Below, one piece after another: positions 38,201 to 47,064 of a DNA stretch of 64,000 nt. Source of the stretch: Muribaculaceae bacterium (GTDB taxonomy: Bacteria; Bacteroidota; Bacteroidia; Bacteroidales; Muribaculaceae); NCBI GenBank assembly GCA_017557665.1, contig JAFYYI010000050.1, forward strand, positions 62,001 through 126,000. Direction: 5' to 3'. Position 1 is the stretch's first letter, and every line of letters starts with the position of its first letter. The notes under the pieces are model-generated. The model worked only from the letters and a program-made list of their open reading frames with translations. It was not told the DNA's origin and did not search any database. Position numbers and translations under genes: made by a program.

Positions 38201-38410
38201 GACAAACTTCACGTGATCAGGTACTACCAACGTGAAATGACCATCCAAATCAGTTGCAGTGCCACGATTCACTCCCTCACCTTGCACAGTTGCACCGATG
38301 AGGGGCTCACCACTGGCTGCATCCAATACTTGTCCGCTGATTGTGCGGTCGGCATAGGCCGACAGTGCCATAAAGCACATCGCAAACAATAAAAGAAATA
38401 GCTTCTTCAT
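35228..38410 (-). CDS. SusC/RagA TonB-dependent transporter
   Basis: A conventional SusC of 1060 residues: signal peptide (MKKLFLLLFAMCFMALSAYA), carboxypeptidase-like domain (ISGQVLDAASGEPLIGATV), plug with PLYVVDGVAFDG and the SMSVLKDAASAALYG motif, and a barrel ending in FNFGVQLQF, the standard aromatic C-terminus recognised by the outer-membrane assembly machinery. It has no coiled coil or OmpA extension, which makes it a useful internal contrast to the two fused SusC proteins. It is the first gene of a susC-susD operon with a consensus promoter. Confidence 0.95.
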   Translation of the reverse strand: MKKLFLLLFAMCFMALSAYADRTISGQVLDAASGEPLIGATVQGEGVNRGTATDLDGHFTLVVPDHVKFVNVSYVGYATRQVEISNNMVIKLSDSGQNLDEVVVVAYGSAKRQSITGSISVVDEKKIKDRIGSSVTAALEGSTPGIQVNNTYGEPGAAPSIRIRGIGSITGSSTPLYVVDGVAFDGNIAEINPVDIESMSVLKDAASAALYGNRAANGVVLITTKKGNYANKPVVTLRINQGMYKRGIAEYDRMNADQWMEASWTAMKNFAMNGSMGLDATAAAQYATEHLITDYAQRNIYDREYNQLFDANGKLIAQVLPGYTDLDWEKDIERTGYRQDYSLSGTAGSEKYNMYASAGYTNEQGYVYASAYERFTGRINTNFTPSDWFKAGINLSGTYATRNFNDNATGSYYANPFYTARYMAPVYPLFLHNPDGSFLLDENGEKQYDTESSYLDNRNIAYELRNDFDRRRRAVVEGMAYGTFTLPAGFSLTLKADFMHSNTNRRHYNNPLIGDGATNGGRLSSYAYEYNTRTAQEILNWNRDFDRHHVDIMLAHENYDYNSRSAYGMNTGSAADGIYTPGNFQTNSYFLGSDDEDKTESYLGRARYNYNEKYFVDFSFRRDGSSRFSKDNRWGNFFSFGVNWNIKKENFLQDVNWLDQLRVRASYGETGNNMGVSLYAYQALYYIEKNAGSAAFMKQSLAANDIKWETCQNIDFGIEGRVFDRLNFNFVLFDKRNKDLLFAVPLPLSAGSFVWGDDYNMSIYKNIGTISNRGIEISLSYDVFRNRDLNWTLSTEGTFMKSKIKKLPNGKDIIHGQQNYSEGHDPYEFYTWHFVGVDQTTGRSLYTIDPDMKDKAIAAGEAVEINGETYTTMPGSYGKRDWAGSAHPWFYGSFNSVLQYKGFALNALFTYSLGGKIYDSAYQSLMSTNTASSASANHVDLMNSWNGVPAGMTEDSPNRIDPKGLPQLDFEYSSYNNATSDRWLTSASYFVVKNITLSYSLPKTVMNKLGMQGLTLTAGAENLATFTSRKGLNPQYNFSGGSDNTYVTARVFNFGVQLQF

Positions 38411-38522
38411 AAATAGTGATGTTTATTAATTAATAATTATTTAAAAATGTGTTTTTAATCAACTGTTTTTGTAAGGTATCGAAGGGACTTTTTAGTATAT
38501 GCTATCGATAATTACAAGTACG

Positions 38523-38554
38523 CAAAGATATCTAAAAAATGTGAATTAGGCAAA
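38523..38554 (-). promoter_or_regulatory. Consensus promoter of susCD operon 3
   Basis: On the minus strand TTTG (38554-38551), 20 bases, TATCTTTG (38530-38523), an exact match. The predicted start near 38516 gives a leader of about 106 bases, which could carry regulation but shows no obvious stem. Confidence 0.75.
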
Positions 38555-38714
38555 ATAAATGGAATCATTTAACTAAATACCCTTCCTTTCTATCTTTTTA
38601 CAAAAAAGGAATCAATTTGCAGAAAAAATGATTCTATGGCATATAATCTACTCTAAATTATTGAATATTAATATTTTAAAGTAAAAATGAACAAAAAAAA
38701 GACTTCATTCGTCA

Positions 38715-38744
38715 GAATGTTAAAATCAACACCTTTTAACATTC
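38715..38744. terminator. Possible terminator of the RNA methyltransferase gene
   Basis: GAATGTTAAAA (38715-38725) and TTTTAACATTC (38734-38744) form a perfect 11-base stem with an 8-base loop, about 100 bases past the methyltransferase stop. The T run on the minus strand comes some 15 bases after the stem, so the call is tentative. Confidence 0.45.
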
Positions 38745-38840
38745 TTATTTTAACTAAATTTAATAGTGAAAATAGCTGTTTTCCGTTGCTTAATTTGACA
38801 TAAAATGACAAATCAGTCCCTATTAATGACTTTTATCGTT

Positions 38841-39380
38841 CTATGGCTTTAACTTTAAAAATTGAAAAACATGCCACATGACAATGGCCGCACAACAGGA
38901 AATATTCAAGGAATGTTTTGTGCCTTCCTGGGGAATTTCCACGCACATGTCACTGATGTCAACCACTTCCTGAGACACACCTTTCACCTCATTACCTAAT
39001 ACAATGGCGATTTTCTGATCATTGTTAATGACAAATTGCTCCAGACTGATGCTGTCATGAACCTGCTCGATGCTGCAGATCACATAACCTGAAGCCTTGA
39101 GTTGCTCAATGGCGGCAATTGTGGTGGGGTAATACTCCCACATGACAGCATCTTCGGCCCCCAGAGCTGTCTTATGAATCTCAGGTTTTGGAGGTTGGGG
39201 AGTGATGCCACACAAGCAGATGCGCTCAATCAGGAAGGCGTCGGCAGTACGGAACACTGAACCTACATTCATCTCGCTGCGCACGTTGTCCAATACCAGT
39301 GTGACAGGTAATTTGGCCGTATGCCTATATTCGTCCACATCCACACGATGCAGTTCTACCATTGATTTCTTTTTTGACAT
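38841..39380 (-). CDS. SpoU/TrmH-family RNA 2'-O-methyltransferase
   Basis: A 179-residue SPOUT methyltransferase using S-adenosylmethionine to methylate a ribose in tRNA or rRNA. I start at 39380 (MSKKKSMVELHRV); the open frame extends ten codons further up with poor context. The three family motifs are all present: NVRSEMNVGSVFRTADAF, IAIVLGNEVKGVS and IPQEGTKHSLNISCCAAI. The lack of an N-terminal RNA-binding extension puts it with the TrmH/TrmL-like short proteins; the exact target is open. It is the last minus-strand gene before the strand switch. Confidence 0.88.
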   Translation of the reverse strand: MSKKKSMVELHRVDVDEYRHTAKLPVTLVLDNVRSEMNVGSVFRTADAFLIERICLCGITPQPPKPEIHKTALGAEDAVMWEYYPTTIAAIEQLKASGYVICSIEQVHDSISLEQFVINNDQKIAIVLGNEVKGVSQEVVDISDMCVEIPQEGTKHSLNISCCAAIVMWHVFQFLKLKP

Positions 39381-39407
39381 AGCTCTCAGTCCATTTGATA
39401 GTTTCCA

Positions 39408-39415
39408 CAAAAGTA
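39408..39415 (-). promoter_or_regulatory. -7 element for the RNA methyltransferase
   Basis: TACTTTTG on the minus strand matches TAnnTTTG, 27 bases before the ATG. No -33 match. Confidence 0.35.
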
Positions 39416-39960
39416 CAAAATAATTCTCACATGTCTCTCACTTTTACTTGTTACACTTTGCTACTTTGTAGCAAATAATGTAACTTTTTCTCAAGATTTC
39501 ACACGGTTTTCATTCACCTAATATTTCCTGTAAAATATCTATGTTGAAAAGCCTGTTAACAACTGTTGAAAACTCATTGAAAAAAATCAATAAAAAACTC
39601 TTGACAAATTCAAATCAATGTGGCTTACCATTATTTTTTATTCAACCAAAAAAGTTACCACAAATATTTTATTGGTCTTTAAACACGCTTTTCATCAGTT
39701 TTGTTAGAAAAGTATTCAGGAATTTATTAACTTTGCAGGTTGTTTACACCCTGTTAATAAAGTGGCAAAACCGCTAATGCTCAGCATTTAGGCTTGTCAA
39801 TAAACTATCAATAAACTAACGAAAGTGTTGATAATTCAAATGATGAATAAAATGCGCAAATAGTTTTCAACACAATTAACAGGCATAATAGTTGTAGTTA
39901 AATTTATATTTTTGAAAAAATAAAAAACTAAATAATATATAATATGAATGTTGAAAAAGG
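39411..39960. other. oriC: Candidate replication origin (AT-rich, DnaA-box-like nonamers)
   Basis: A 530-base gene-free, AT-rich region at the point where gene direction switches from mostly minus to all plus. It contains repeated TGTTRANAA nonamers: 39542-39550, 39554-39562, 39564-39572, 39752-39760, 39826-39834, the reverse at 39864-39872, and one overlapping the start of nadA (39949-39957). Those at 39752 and 39826 are one base from the reverse of TTATNCACA. A hairpin lies at 39450-39484, and the last 45 bases before nadA are almost pure A/T, suitable for unwinding. Two parS-like sites lie 33 kb away. dnaA is not in the window, so this stays a hypothesis. Confidence 0.45.
39907..39914 (+). 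promoter_or_regulatory. -7 element for nadA
   Basis: TATTTTTG matches TAnnTTTG, 29 bases before the ATG. No exact -33 element (nearest is GTTG, too close). In so AT-rich a stretch the match is weak evidence. Confidence 0.3.
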
Positions 39961-40930
39961 GTACGTCGATGAGCCCATCGAGGATGGCATTGACCTGAGA
40001 GAAGAAATCTTGCGCTTGAAGAAGGAGCGCAACGCTGTCATTATGGCCCATTATTACCAGCGTGAAGAGATTCAGCAGCTCGCCGATTATATCGGCGACA
40101 GCTTGGCTCTGGCTCAACTGGCCGCAAAGACCGATGCGCCGGTAATCGTGCTGTGTGGTGTGCATTTCATGGGTGAGACGGCCAAGATCCTGTGCCCTGA
40201 CAAGACGGTCATCGTGCCCGACCTGAGTGCCGGATGTTCGCTGGCCGACAGTTGCCCTGCCGATAAATTTGAGGAATTTGTCAAGGAACACCCCGATCAT
40301 ACGGTCATCAGCTATGTCAACACAAGCGCTGCCGTCAAGGCAGTGACCGATGTGGTGGTGACTTCGGGTAATGCCAAGGAAATCGTCGGCAGCCTGCCTC
40401 AGGATGAGAAAATCATTTTCGGCCCCGATCGCAACCTGGGTAACTACATCAACAGCATCACGGGCCGCGAGATGCTGCTGTGGGACGGCGCCTGCCATGT
40501 GCATGAGAAATTCAGTGTCGCTGCGATTGCCGATCTCAAGCGTGAGTATCCTGATGCCAAGGTGCTGGTTCATCCCGAGTGCCCCAAGCCCGTGCGCATC
40601 ATGGCCGACAAGGTGGGTTCGACCCAGGCACTGCTCAACTATGCTGTCGACAGTGATAGCAAGGAATTCATTGTGTGCACCGAGAGCGGCATTCTAATCG
40701 AGATGCAGCGCCGTTGCCCCGACAAGACGTTCATTCCCGCTCCTCCCGAGGACGGCACCTGTGCCTGCAACGAGTGTGAGTATATGAAACTCATCACTCT
40801 GGAGAAATTATATAACTCGCTCAAGTTTATGGCGCCTGAGATTGAGGTGGAACCTGAAATTGCCGAGCGCGCCGTTCGACCCATCCAGCGCATGCTGGAC
40901 ATCTCGCGAGAATTGGGAATCATCAAATAA
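39944..40930 (+). CDS. nadA: Quinolinate synthase
   Basis: An NAD biosynthesis enzyme that condenses iminoaspartate with dihydroxyacetone phosphate; cytoplasmic, [4Fe-4S]-dependent. It has 328 residues. Conserved blocks are IMAHYYQREEIQQLADYIGDS near the N-terminus, cysteine-bearing segments VLCGVHFMGETAKIL and LVHPECPKPV, and the C-terminal CACNECEYMKL carrying further cluster ligands. nadB and nadC are not nearby. It is the first gene right of the origin-like region, with leuS following 50 bases later on the same strand. Confidence 0.96.
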   Translation: MNVEKGYVDEPIEDGIDLREEILRLKKERNAVIMAHYYQREEIQQLADYIGDSLALAQLAAKTDAPVIVLCGVHFMGETAKILCPDKTVIVPDLSAGCSLADSCPADKFEEFVKEHPDHTVISYVNTSAAVKAVTDVVVTSGNAKEIVGSLPQDEKIIFGPDRNLGNYINSITGREMLLWDGACHVHEKFSVAAIADLKREYPDAKVLVHPECPKPVRIMADKVGSTQALLNYAVDSDSKEFIVCTESGILIEMQRRCPDKTFIPAPPEDGTCACNECEYMKLITLEKLYNSLKFMAPEIEVEPEIAERAVRPIQRMLDISRELGIIK

Positions 40931-40980
40931 GAGTTATCTTAGAATCTTACATTATAATATAAAGGGATTAAAAACTGAAA

Positions 40981-43752
40981 ATGGACTATAACTTTAAAGA
41001 GATAGAGAAAAAGTGGCAACAGTATTGGCGTGATAACCACACCTATAAATGTGAAATTGATAACAATAGACCCAAATTTTATGTGCTTGACATGTTTCCC
41101 TATCCTTCGGGAGCAGGTTTGCACGTGGGACATCCCCTCGGCTATATAGCCAGCGACATCTATGCGCGTTACAAGCGCTTGAAAGGTTTCAATGTGCTGC
41201 ATCCCATGGGTTATGATGCCTATGGTCTGCCTGCTGAACAGTATGCCATTCAGACGGGTCAGCATCCCGAAATCACCACCAATGAGAACATTGCGCGATA
41301 TCGTGAGCAGCTGGACAAGATAGGCTTCTGCTACGATTGGGACCGTGAGGTGCGCACTTGTGACCCCATTTATTACAAGTGGACACAGTGGGCCTTCCTG
41401 CAGATGTTCAAGAGCTATTACAATACTGAGCTTGACAAGGCTCGTCCCATTGACGAACTTATTGCTCATTTTGAGAAGCATGGCACCAAGGATTGCAATG
41501 CCCACACGAGTAGTAGTGATGAGTTTACTGCCGAGGAATGGAACAACATGACTCAAGTGCAGCGCAACGACGTGTTGATGAACTACCGCATTGCCTATCT
41601 TGGCAACACGATGGTGAACTGGTGTCCTAAGTTGGGTACAGTGCTGGCCAACGACGAGGTGAGCGAGGGTGTGTCGGTGCGCGGCGGTTTTCCTGTTGAG
41701 CAGAAGATGATGCGCCAGTGGTGCTTGCGTGTGTCGGCCTATGCGGGACGACTCTTGCGTGACCTGGAGAATGTCGAGTGGACCGAGTCCATCAAGGAGA
41801 CACAGCGCAACTGGATTGGCTACAGCGAGGGTGCCGAGATGACTTTCCCTGTTGCCGACAGTGACAAGAGCCTGTTGATTTTCACCACCAGGGCCGACAC
41901 CATCTTCGGTGTGACCTTCATGGTATTGGCTCCTGAGAGCATGTATGTTGATGAGGTGGTAACGCCCGATCAGCGTGCTGCCGTGGATGCCTATCTTGAC
42001 GAGGTGAAGCACAAGACTGAGCGCGAGCGCATGATAGAGAAAAAGGTGAGCGGTGTGTTCACCGGTAGCTATGCCATTAATCCCGTCACTGGCAAGAATA
42101 TACCTATATATATAAGTGACTATGTATTGGCTGGTTATGGTACGGGTGCCATCATGGCCGTGCCTGCTCACGACAGTCGCGACTATGCTTTTGCCAAACA
42201 CTTTGATTTGCCCATCATCCCGCTGATTGAGGGTGCTGATATCAGCGAAGAGAGTTTTGACGCCAAGGAAGGTATCATGACCAATTCATCCAATGAGCGT
42301 CTGCAGCTCAACGGACTCCAGGTCAAGGAAGCTATAGCCAAGACCAAGCAATACATTGAGGAGTCCGGTATCGGACACGTGAAGGTGAATTACCGTCTGC
42401 GTGACGCCATCTTCAGCCGCCAGCGCTACTGGGGTGAACCGTTCCCTATCTATTACGATAAGAACAATCAGCCTCAACCTCTTGACGAGAGCCTGTTGCC
42501 GCTGCAGTTGCCCGAGGTGGATAAATTTCTGCCCACTGAGACGGGTGAGCCACCCCTGGGCCGCGCCAAGAATTGGGTGACTGCCGAAGGCTATCCGTTG
42601 GAGCTGAACACGATGCCCGGTTTTGCAGGTTCATCAGCCTACTACTTGCGCTATATGGATCCGCACAACGAGAACGAACTCGTCTCGCATGAAGCCAATG
42701 AATATTGGCGCCAGGTGGACCTCTACGTGGGTGGTACCGAACATGCTACTGGTCACTTGATTTACAGTCGTTTCTGGAACAAGTTCCTCTATGACTACGG
42801 TTATGTTTGCGAGGCTGAGCCGTTCCGCAAGTTGGTCAACCAGGGTATGATTCAGGGACGAAGCAACTTCGTTTATCGCATCAAGGATAGCAATAAATTC
42901 GTATCATACAACCTTAAGGATCAGTATGATGTGACACCCATTCATGTGGATATCAACATTGTGGAAAAAGATGCGCTTGATATCAAGAAATTCCGCGAGT
43001 GGCGTCCTGACTTTGAGAATGCCGAATTCATTCTCGAGAATAATAAGTACATCTGTGGATGGGCCATCGAAAAGATGTCCAAGTCGATGTTCAACGTAGT
43101 TAATCCCGATGACATTGTGGAAGACTATGGTGCTGACACTTTGCGTTTGTATGAAATGTTTCTGGGTCCTGTTGAGGACAGTAAACCCTGGGATACCAAT
43201 GGTATAGACGGTGTGAACCGCTTCCTTAAGCGTCTGTGGTCACTCTTCTACAAGGGAGATGAAATGCAGCTCACCGATGAGCAACCCAGTGCCGAAGCGC
43301 TTAAATCGGTTCATAAACTCATTAAGAAGGTGAGTGGCGATATTGAGACTTTCAGCTATAATACTTCTGTGGCAGCGTTTATGATCTGTATCAAAGAGTT
43401 GATGAGTATAAAGTGCCGTTCCCGTGAGGTATATGAGCCGATAGTGGTTATGCTTGCACCCTTCGCTCCGCACATCGCCGAAGAACTCTGGCATGTGCTG
43501 GGTCACGATACCTCAGTGTGTGATGCACAATGGCCCACGTGGAACGAAGAATATATCAAAGAAGATACTGTGAAGTATGGCGTGTCGTTCAATGGTAAGT
43601 CACGCTATACCATCGAGGTACCCACCGATGCCGACGAGGAAGAGGTGAAACGCCTGGCCCTTACAGATGCCGGTGCCGAACGTTGGCTGGCTGGCAAAGA
43701 GCCCAGGAAGATAATCTTTGTTAAAGGCAAGCTCGTCAACATCGTCGTGTAA
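40981..43752 (+). CDS. leuS: Leucyl-tRNA synthetase
   Basis: A class I aminoacyl-tRNA synthetase of 923 residues charging tRNA-Leu. The HIGH motif is HVGH at 48-51 ([16 protein letters not shown]), the KMSKS motif is intact ([12 protein letters not shown], near residue 700), and the CP1 editing domain is present ([34 protein letters not shown]). Full length. A 13-base inverted repeat straddles the gap to rdgB and may act on the 3' end of this transcript. Confidence 0.98.
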   Translation: MDYNFKEIEKKWQQYWRDNHTYKCEIDNNRPKFYVLDMFPYPSGAGLHVGHPLGYIASDIYARYKRLKGFNVLHPMGYDAYGLPAEQYAIQTGQHPEITTNENIARYREQLDKIGFCYDWDREVRTCDPIYYKWTQWAFLQMFKSYYNTELDKARPIDELIAHFEKHGTKDCNAHTSSSDEFTAEEWNNMTQVQRNDVLMNYRIAYLGNTMVNWCPKLGTVLANDEVSEGVSVRGGFPVEQKMMRQWCLRVSAYAGRLLRDLENVEWTESIKETQRNWIGYSEGAEMTFPVADSDKSLLIFTTRADTIFGVTFMVLAPESMYVDEVVTPDQRAAVDAYLDEVKHKTERERMIEKKVSGVFTGSYAINPVTGKNIPIYISDYVLAGYGTGAIMAVPAHDSRDYAFAKHFDLPIIPLIEGADISEESFDAKEGIMTNSSNERLQLNGLQVKEAIAKTKQYIEESGIGHVKVNYRLRDAIFSRQRYWGEPFPIYYDKNNQPQPLDESLLPLQLPEVDKFLPTETGEPPLGRAKNWVTAEGYPLELNTMPGFAGSSAYYLRYMDPHNENELVSHEANEYWRQVDLYVGGTEHATGHLIYSRFWNKFLYDYGYVCEAEPFRKLVNQGMIQGRSNFVYRIKDSNKFVSYNLKDQYDVTPIHVDINIVEKDALDIKKFREWRPDFENAEFILENNKYICGWAIEKMSKSMFNVVNPDDIVEDYGADTLRLYEMFLGPVEDSKPWDTNGIDGVNRFLKRLWSLFYKGDEMQLTDEQPSAEALKSVHKLIKKVSGDIETFSYNTSVAAFMICIKELMSIKCRSREVYEPIVVMLAPFAPHIAEELWHVLGHDTSVCDAQWPTWNEEYIKEDTVKYGVSFNGKSRYTIEVPTDADEEEVKRLALTDAGAERWLAGKEPRKIIFVKGKLVNIVV

Positions 43753-43765
43753 ACGATTAATAACG

Positions 43766-43832
43766 ACAATAAATACAATAGGTACATTTAATTAGCTGTA
43801 AAACAATTATTTGTATTTGTTGTATTTATTGT
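43766..43832 (+). repeat. Inverted repeat between leuS and rdgB
   Basis: ACAATAAATACAA (43766-43778) and its exact complement (43820-43832) flank a 41-base loop, followed by TTTTCATTTTATTT. It starts 13 bases after the leuS stop and ends 20 bases before the rdgB ATG. It could be an inefficient terminator or a leader structure; the low GC makes the stem weak. Confidence 0.5.
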
Positions 43833-43852
43833 TTTCATTTTATTTCAGGAAG

Positions 43853-44437
43853 ATGAAAAAGATTGTTTTTGCTACCAATAATGCTCACAAACTGAAGGAA
43901 TTAAGGCAGATGATAGGCAACACCTACGAGGTGTTGGGACTGGCCGACATTGGCTGTCATGAGGATATTCCCGAAACCGCCGATGTTATCGAGGACAATG
44001 CGCTGATGAAGGCGCGTTATGTCAAGGATCATTATGGATTTGACTGTTTCAGCGATGACACGGGTTTGGAAATTGATGCCTTGAACGGTGAACCAGGCGT
44101 GCACTCAGCGCGTTATGCCGGCCCGGGACATGACAGCGAGGCTAATATAGATAAGGTGTTGACCAAGATGCAAGGTGTTACCGAGCGCAGTGCACGGTTC
44201 CGCACGGCTATTGCTCTGTTACAGGGCGATGAGCTGCACATGTTCGAGGGCCAGGTCGAGGGTGTCATCCTCACTGAGCGTCATGGTACAGGCGGTTTCG
44301 GTTACGACAGTATTTTCCAACCTCTGGAGGGTGACGGGAGCACCTTTGCCCAGATGTCGCCCGAAGACAAAAACCGTATCAGTCACCGCGGACGCGCCGT
44401 AGCACGTCTTGTCGATTTCCTCGCCAACCGCGATTGA
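43853..44437 (+). CDS. rdgB: dITP/XTP pyrophosphatase (Ham1/RdgB)
   Basis: A house-cleaning enzyme hydrolysing dITP, ITP and XTP to monophosphates. I start at 43853 (MKKIVFATNNAHKLKEL), preceded by AGGAAG, one of the few good ribosome-binding sites here; the open frame extends 14 codons upstream without support. It is then 194 residues, normal. Family motifs: FATNNAHK (substrate loop), CFSDDTGLEIDALNGEPG (metal Asp) and GTGGFGYDSIFQP. Confidence 0.95.
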   Translation: MKKIVFATNNAHKLKELRQMIGNTYEVLGLADIGCHEDIPETADVIEDNALMKARYVKDHYGFDCFSDDTGLEIDALNGEPGVHSARYAGPGHDSEANIDKVLTKMQGVTERSARFRTAIALLQGDELHMFEGQVEGVILTERHGTGGFGYDSIFQPLEGDGSTFAQMSPEDKNRISHRGRAVARLVDFLANRD

Positions 44438-44513
44438 CAGTATTGGGCTTTGCCCAAAATAGTTGTTGGATTGACTGTAATATCTTCTTTTGCATTGTTT
44501 TTTTGAAAAAACA

Positions 44514-44542
44514 TTTGCAAAAGGAAAAAATTTGTATCTTTG
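44514..44542 (+). promoter_or_regulatory. Promoter abutting the first TPR/HTH regulator
   Basis: TTTG (44514-44517), 17 bases, TATCTTTG (44535-44542). The -7 element is exact, the spacing two bases short. It ends only seven bases before the ATG at 44550, so the transcript would be leaderless or nearly so. The paralogous regulator at 56974 has the same geometry. Confidence 0.5.
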
Positions 44543-44549
44543 CCGTTGG

Positions 44550-46220
44550 ATGATAAAGACTCAGGTTTATATATGGTTTATTATCAGTACTTTGGTAATG
44601 ATTTTTGCCAGCTGTAATCGTGTGCCTGACTATGACAAGCGTCTGGTTCAGGCCGATAAAATCATATATGATCATCCCGATTCGGCCAAAGCGTGTTTGT
44701 TGAAAATCAACCAGAAAGATCTTAATGAAGCTAATGTAGCCTATTATAACCTGTTGTTTACTCAGGCCAGTTACATCAACTATGATGAGATAAACAATGA
44801 GAATGATAGCATCATCACCCAAGCGCTGAACTACTTTAGGGAACACAATAGTGACAAGGATAAACTGACACGTTCCTATATATATAAAGGTGCTGTACTG
44901 GAGGAACTTAATATTCCTGATTCTGCCATGACCTATTACAAGTGGGCAGAGCTGTATGCCGATAAGGATGACTATTTTAACATCGGCTATGCTCAATTCA
45001 GCATGGGAAAACTCTACTCCGATCACCAGGCTTATGATGGTAGGGAAATTGAAAAACTTGAGCAGGCAGTAGATAATTTCAGAAAAGCCGGTAACAATCT
45101 CTACCTGATTATCAGTCTCAAAATTTTAGGAACGCAATATCGCTACAGGAATGCTGATAAGGCAGAGGAAAAGCTGAAAGAAGCTATCACCCTCGCCGAA
45201 AAAGAAAACAAGACATCCAATCTCATCAGTTGTCTGAATAATTTGGCCTACCTGTATTTTATGCAAGGTGACAACGCCAAGGCCTACCAGCAATTGCAAC
45301 GCATCAAGTCCTTTAACATGTATGGACTTGATTATAGGGTATATACAACGTTCGCATGTGTGTATGCCAATATAGGTCAAGTGGATTCGGCATCTTTGTT
45401 TCTGAACTTAGCCATTGAGCAGAAAAAGAATGATTCAACCTATTTTCACTCCAACAATTACCTGGAACCGATGAGTCTGATAGCCAGAGCTAGCGGTAAG
45501 GAGCTGGACTATTACAGATTGAGTCATGAATGTGACAGCATATCTTTTTCAGCAATCAGGAATCCTGATATTGTCAATATCATGTTTTCTGAGATAGACT
45601 GTGACCAAAAGTATAAGGAAGAGCAGGACAATGCCCGTCGCATCAGGTACTATATCATGGCTGGTGTCATGCTGATATTGTCGCTGTTGGCTCTGCTGTT
45701 TTACCGCAGGGCACACCGCTACGATAAACTGGTTCTGGAGCTTAAGGACCAGTCCCGCTCCCAGTTGGATGACTTGACTGGCATGCAGCAGAACGTCAGC
45801 GAGTTGAAAATCAACGATGAACGCCTCAAGAGCTTTATCTCTTCTCACATCAACATGATGCGTGAAATGATTGATGCTTGCTATCATGAGCCTAACAACC
45901 GCATTGCCGAGAACATGAAGCGCATTGTCAAGTTTCAGGACAGCAATCGTGACAACTGGGTGAAGCTGTATGACTACATCGACATGGAGCACAATAATAT
46001 CATGACGCGTACGCGTGAGCAGTTTCCGCAGCTCAATGACAAGGATCTGCTGTTGCTGGCACTCACCTGCATGGGCTATTCCTATATCCAGACCGCCATC
46101 ATCATGGGCTACTCCAATGCGACCAGCGTCAGTGTCATCAAGCAGCGTTTGGCCAAGAAGATGGGGCTTGACTGTACACTCAACGAGTACATCGAACAGA
46201 ATTCAAATGTGAAATTATAG
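44550..46220 (+). CDS. Membrane-spanning TPR/HTH regulator (DUF6377-like)
   Basis: A 556-residue one-component regulator. Start at 44550 (MIKTQVYIWFIISTLVMIF); the frame extends 20 codons up with no support. The N-terminus is a signal sequence with a lipobox-like end (IFASCNRV, Cys at 22). TPR-like helical repeats follow to about residue 350, then a membrane helix (about 365-390, AGVMLILSLLALLFY), a coiled coil, and a LuxR/sigma-4-like helix-turn-helix (about 494-540, LNDKDLLLLALTCMGYSYIQ). This fits a periplasmic sensor with a cytoplasmic DNA-binding end, as I recall for DUF6377 proteins. A small exported-protein gene follows, its likely target. Paralogue at 56974. Confidence 0.8.
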   Translation: MIKTQVYIWFIISTLVMIFASCNRVPDYDKRLVQADKIIYDHPDSAKACLLKINQKDLNEANVAYYNLLFTQASYINYDEINNENDSIITQALNYFREHNSDKDKLTRSYIYKGAVLEELNIPDSAMTYYKWAELYADKDDYFNIGYAQFSMGKLYSDHQAYDGREIEKLEQAVDNFRKAGNNLYLIISLKILGTQYRYRNADKAEEKLKEAITLAEKENKTSNLISCLNNLAYLYFMQGDNAKAYQQLQRIKSFNMYGLDYRVYTTFACVYANIGQVDSASLFLNLAIEQKKNDSTYFHSNNYLEPMSLIARASGKELDYYRLSHECDSISFSAIRNPDIVNIMFSEIDCDQKYKEEQDNARRIRYYIMAGVMLILSLLALLFYRRAHRYDKLVLELKDQSRSQLDDLTGMQQNVSELKINDERLKSFISSHINMMREMIDACYHEPNNRIAENMKRIVKFQDSNRDNWVKLYDYIDMEHNNIMTRTREQFPQLNDKDLLLLALTCMGYSYIQTAIIMGYSNATSVSVIKQRLAKKMGLDCTLNEYIEQNSNVKL

Positions 46221-46226
46221 AGTGTG

Positions 46227-46248
46227 CGGCGTGAAAAACGCCGTTTTT
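46227..46248 (+). terminator. Intrinsic terminator after regulator 1
   Basis: CGGCGT and ACGCCG form a 6-base stem around GAAAA, followed by TTTTT, seven bases after the regulator stop. It isolates the regulator from its neighbour, which has its own promoter. Confidence 0.8.
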
Positions 46249-46269
46249 GACACTAAAACCGACACCAAA
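46249..46269. promoter_or_regulatory. Direct repeat, possible operator
   Basis: GACACTAAA (46249-46257) and GACACCAAA (46261-46269) are spaced 12 bases apart, about one helical turn, just upstream of the small exported protein's promoter. The equivalent position at the paralogous locus has CGTCCAAA twice, 11 bases apart (58668-58686). Candidate binding site for the neighbouring regulator; inference only. Confidence 0.3.
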
Positions 46270-46342
46270 TTCAGTGTATTAAAAAAAAATATCTAATATA
46301 TTGGTTTACAATTTATTATAATCACCTTGTATTACGAAAAAA

Positions 46343-46374
46343 TTTGGCCATTTCAATAATTGGTTATAACTTTG
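46343..46374 (+). promoter_or_regulatory. Consensus promoter of the small exported protein
   Basis: TTTG (46343-46346), 20 bases, TAACTTTG (46367-46374), an exact match. The start near 46381 leaves a leader of about 42 bases. Confidence 0.75.
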
Positions 46375-46422
46375 CAACGTGAATCTAAACATTCTTTTGT
46401 AAAAATCTAAACATTCAGGATT

Positions 46423-46878
46423 ATGAAACGTATTTGTATTATCACTATACTGACAGTCATCTGTGGCATGACCGCGATGGCTCAAAACAGGCCGGATATG
46501 GCTCACCAAAATACCGGCCGTGATCGTGGTGGCATTGTGATTATGAATGCACCAATTATCTCTTATGACGAGAATACCCAATTGCTGACCGTTACAAGGG
46601 ATAATGTAAGTTACTTTGAGTTGACCATCACATCAGTGTCAACCCAGGAAATCGAACTACAGGAAGTGTATAACGGAACATCGGCAACGATCAACGTATC
46701 CTTCCTGACGAACAATGGAACCTATCAGATTGACTTTTTAGGTTCTGACGGATTAAACTATTCGACCGAGTTTGTGAAAAGCTCCAGCTGGACCAACTCG
46801 TCGATCAGTTCCAAGACAGGATTATTCGATACGTCAGTTTTTGACAGTATTGATCACGATAGATTACAAAGGAGATAA
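46423..46878 (+). CDS. Small exported protein of unknown function
   Basis: A 151-residue protein with a signal peptide (MKRICIITILTVICGMTAMAQ) and a compact beta-rich domain (VIMNAPIISYDENTQLLTV, NVSYFELTITS, SATINVSFL, GTYQIDFLGSDG), followed by a Ser-rich tail. The layout resembles DUF3244-type small secreted proteins of Bacteroidetes, as does the product at 58861, which holds the same place beside the paralogous regulator. Function unknown. It has its own consensus promoter and terminator, so it is a monocistronic unit, probably controlled by the regulator upstream. Confidence 0.75.
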   Translation: MKRICIITILTVICGMTAMAQNRPDMAHQNTGRDRGGIVIMNAPIISYDENTQLLTVTRDNVSYFELTITSVSTQEIELQEVYNGTSATINVSFLTNNGTYQIDFLGSDGLNYSTEFVKSSSWTNSSISSKTGLFDTSVFDSIDHDRLQRR

Positions 46879-46943
46879 GAGAAATGTTTAGATTTTAAAT
46901 AATTAGGTATTCCTTAAATTGAGAGAAACACACATCATCCAAA

Positions 46944-46981
46944 CTGCTGCCCGCCGTGATTTTGGCGGGCGGTTGTTTTTT
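46944..46981 (+). terminator. Intrinsic terminator after the small exported protein
   Basis: GCCCGCC (46949-46955) and GGCGGGC (46964-46970) form a stem with an 8-base loop, followed by GGTTGTTTTTT. Confidence 0.85.
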
Positions 46982-47064
46982 ATGGCATTTCTGTTGCCCT
47001 CACTAGTTATTGCTTTTTTGCCAAAATTCACATTCGTTATCACACCTATATGAAAAATAATGGT

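Larger units (their letters stand above)
38411..38840. other. AT-rich gap holding the susC 3 promoter
   Basis: A 430-base stretch with the consensus promoter at 38523-38554, a leader of about 106 bases, and an 11-base perfect hairpin at 38715-38744. No open frame of interest. Confidence 0.5.

Noticed and set aside
38211..38226. Third parS site around TTCACGTGA
   Set aside because: Only the central eight bases match and the outer half-sites are unrelated to TGTT...AACA.
39541..39777. 78-codon open frame in the AT-rich gap upstream of nadA
   Set aside because: No promoter-like element in the right place and no domain or signal peptide. Its sequence is dominated by the TGTTGAAAA nonamers that fit an origin better.
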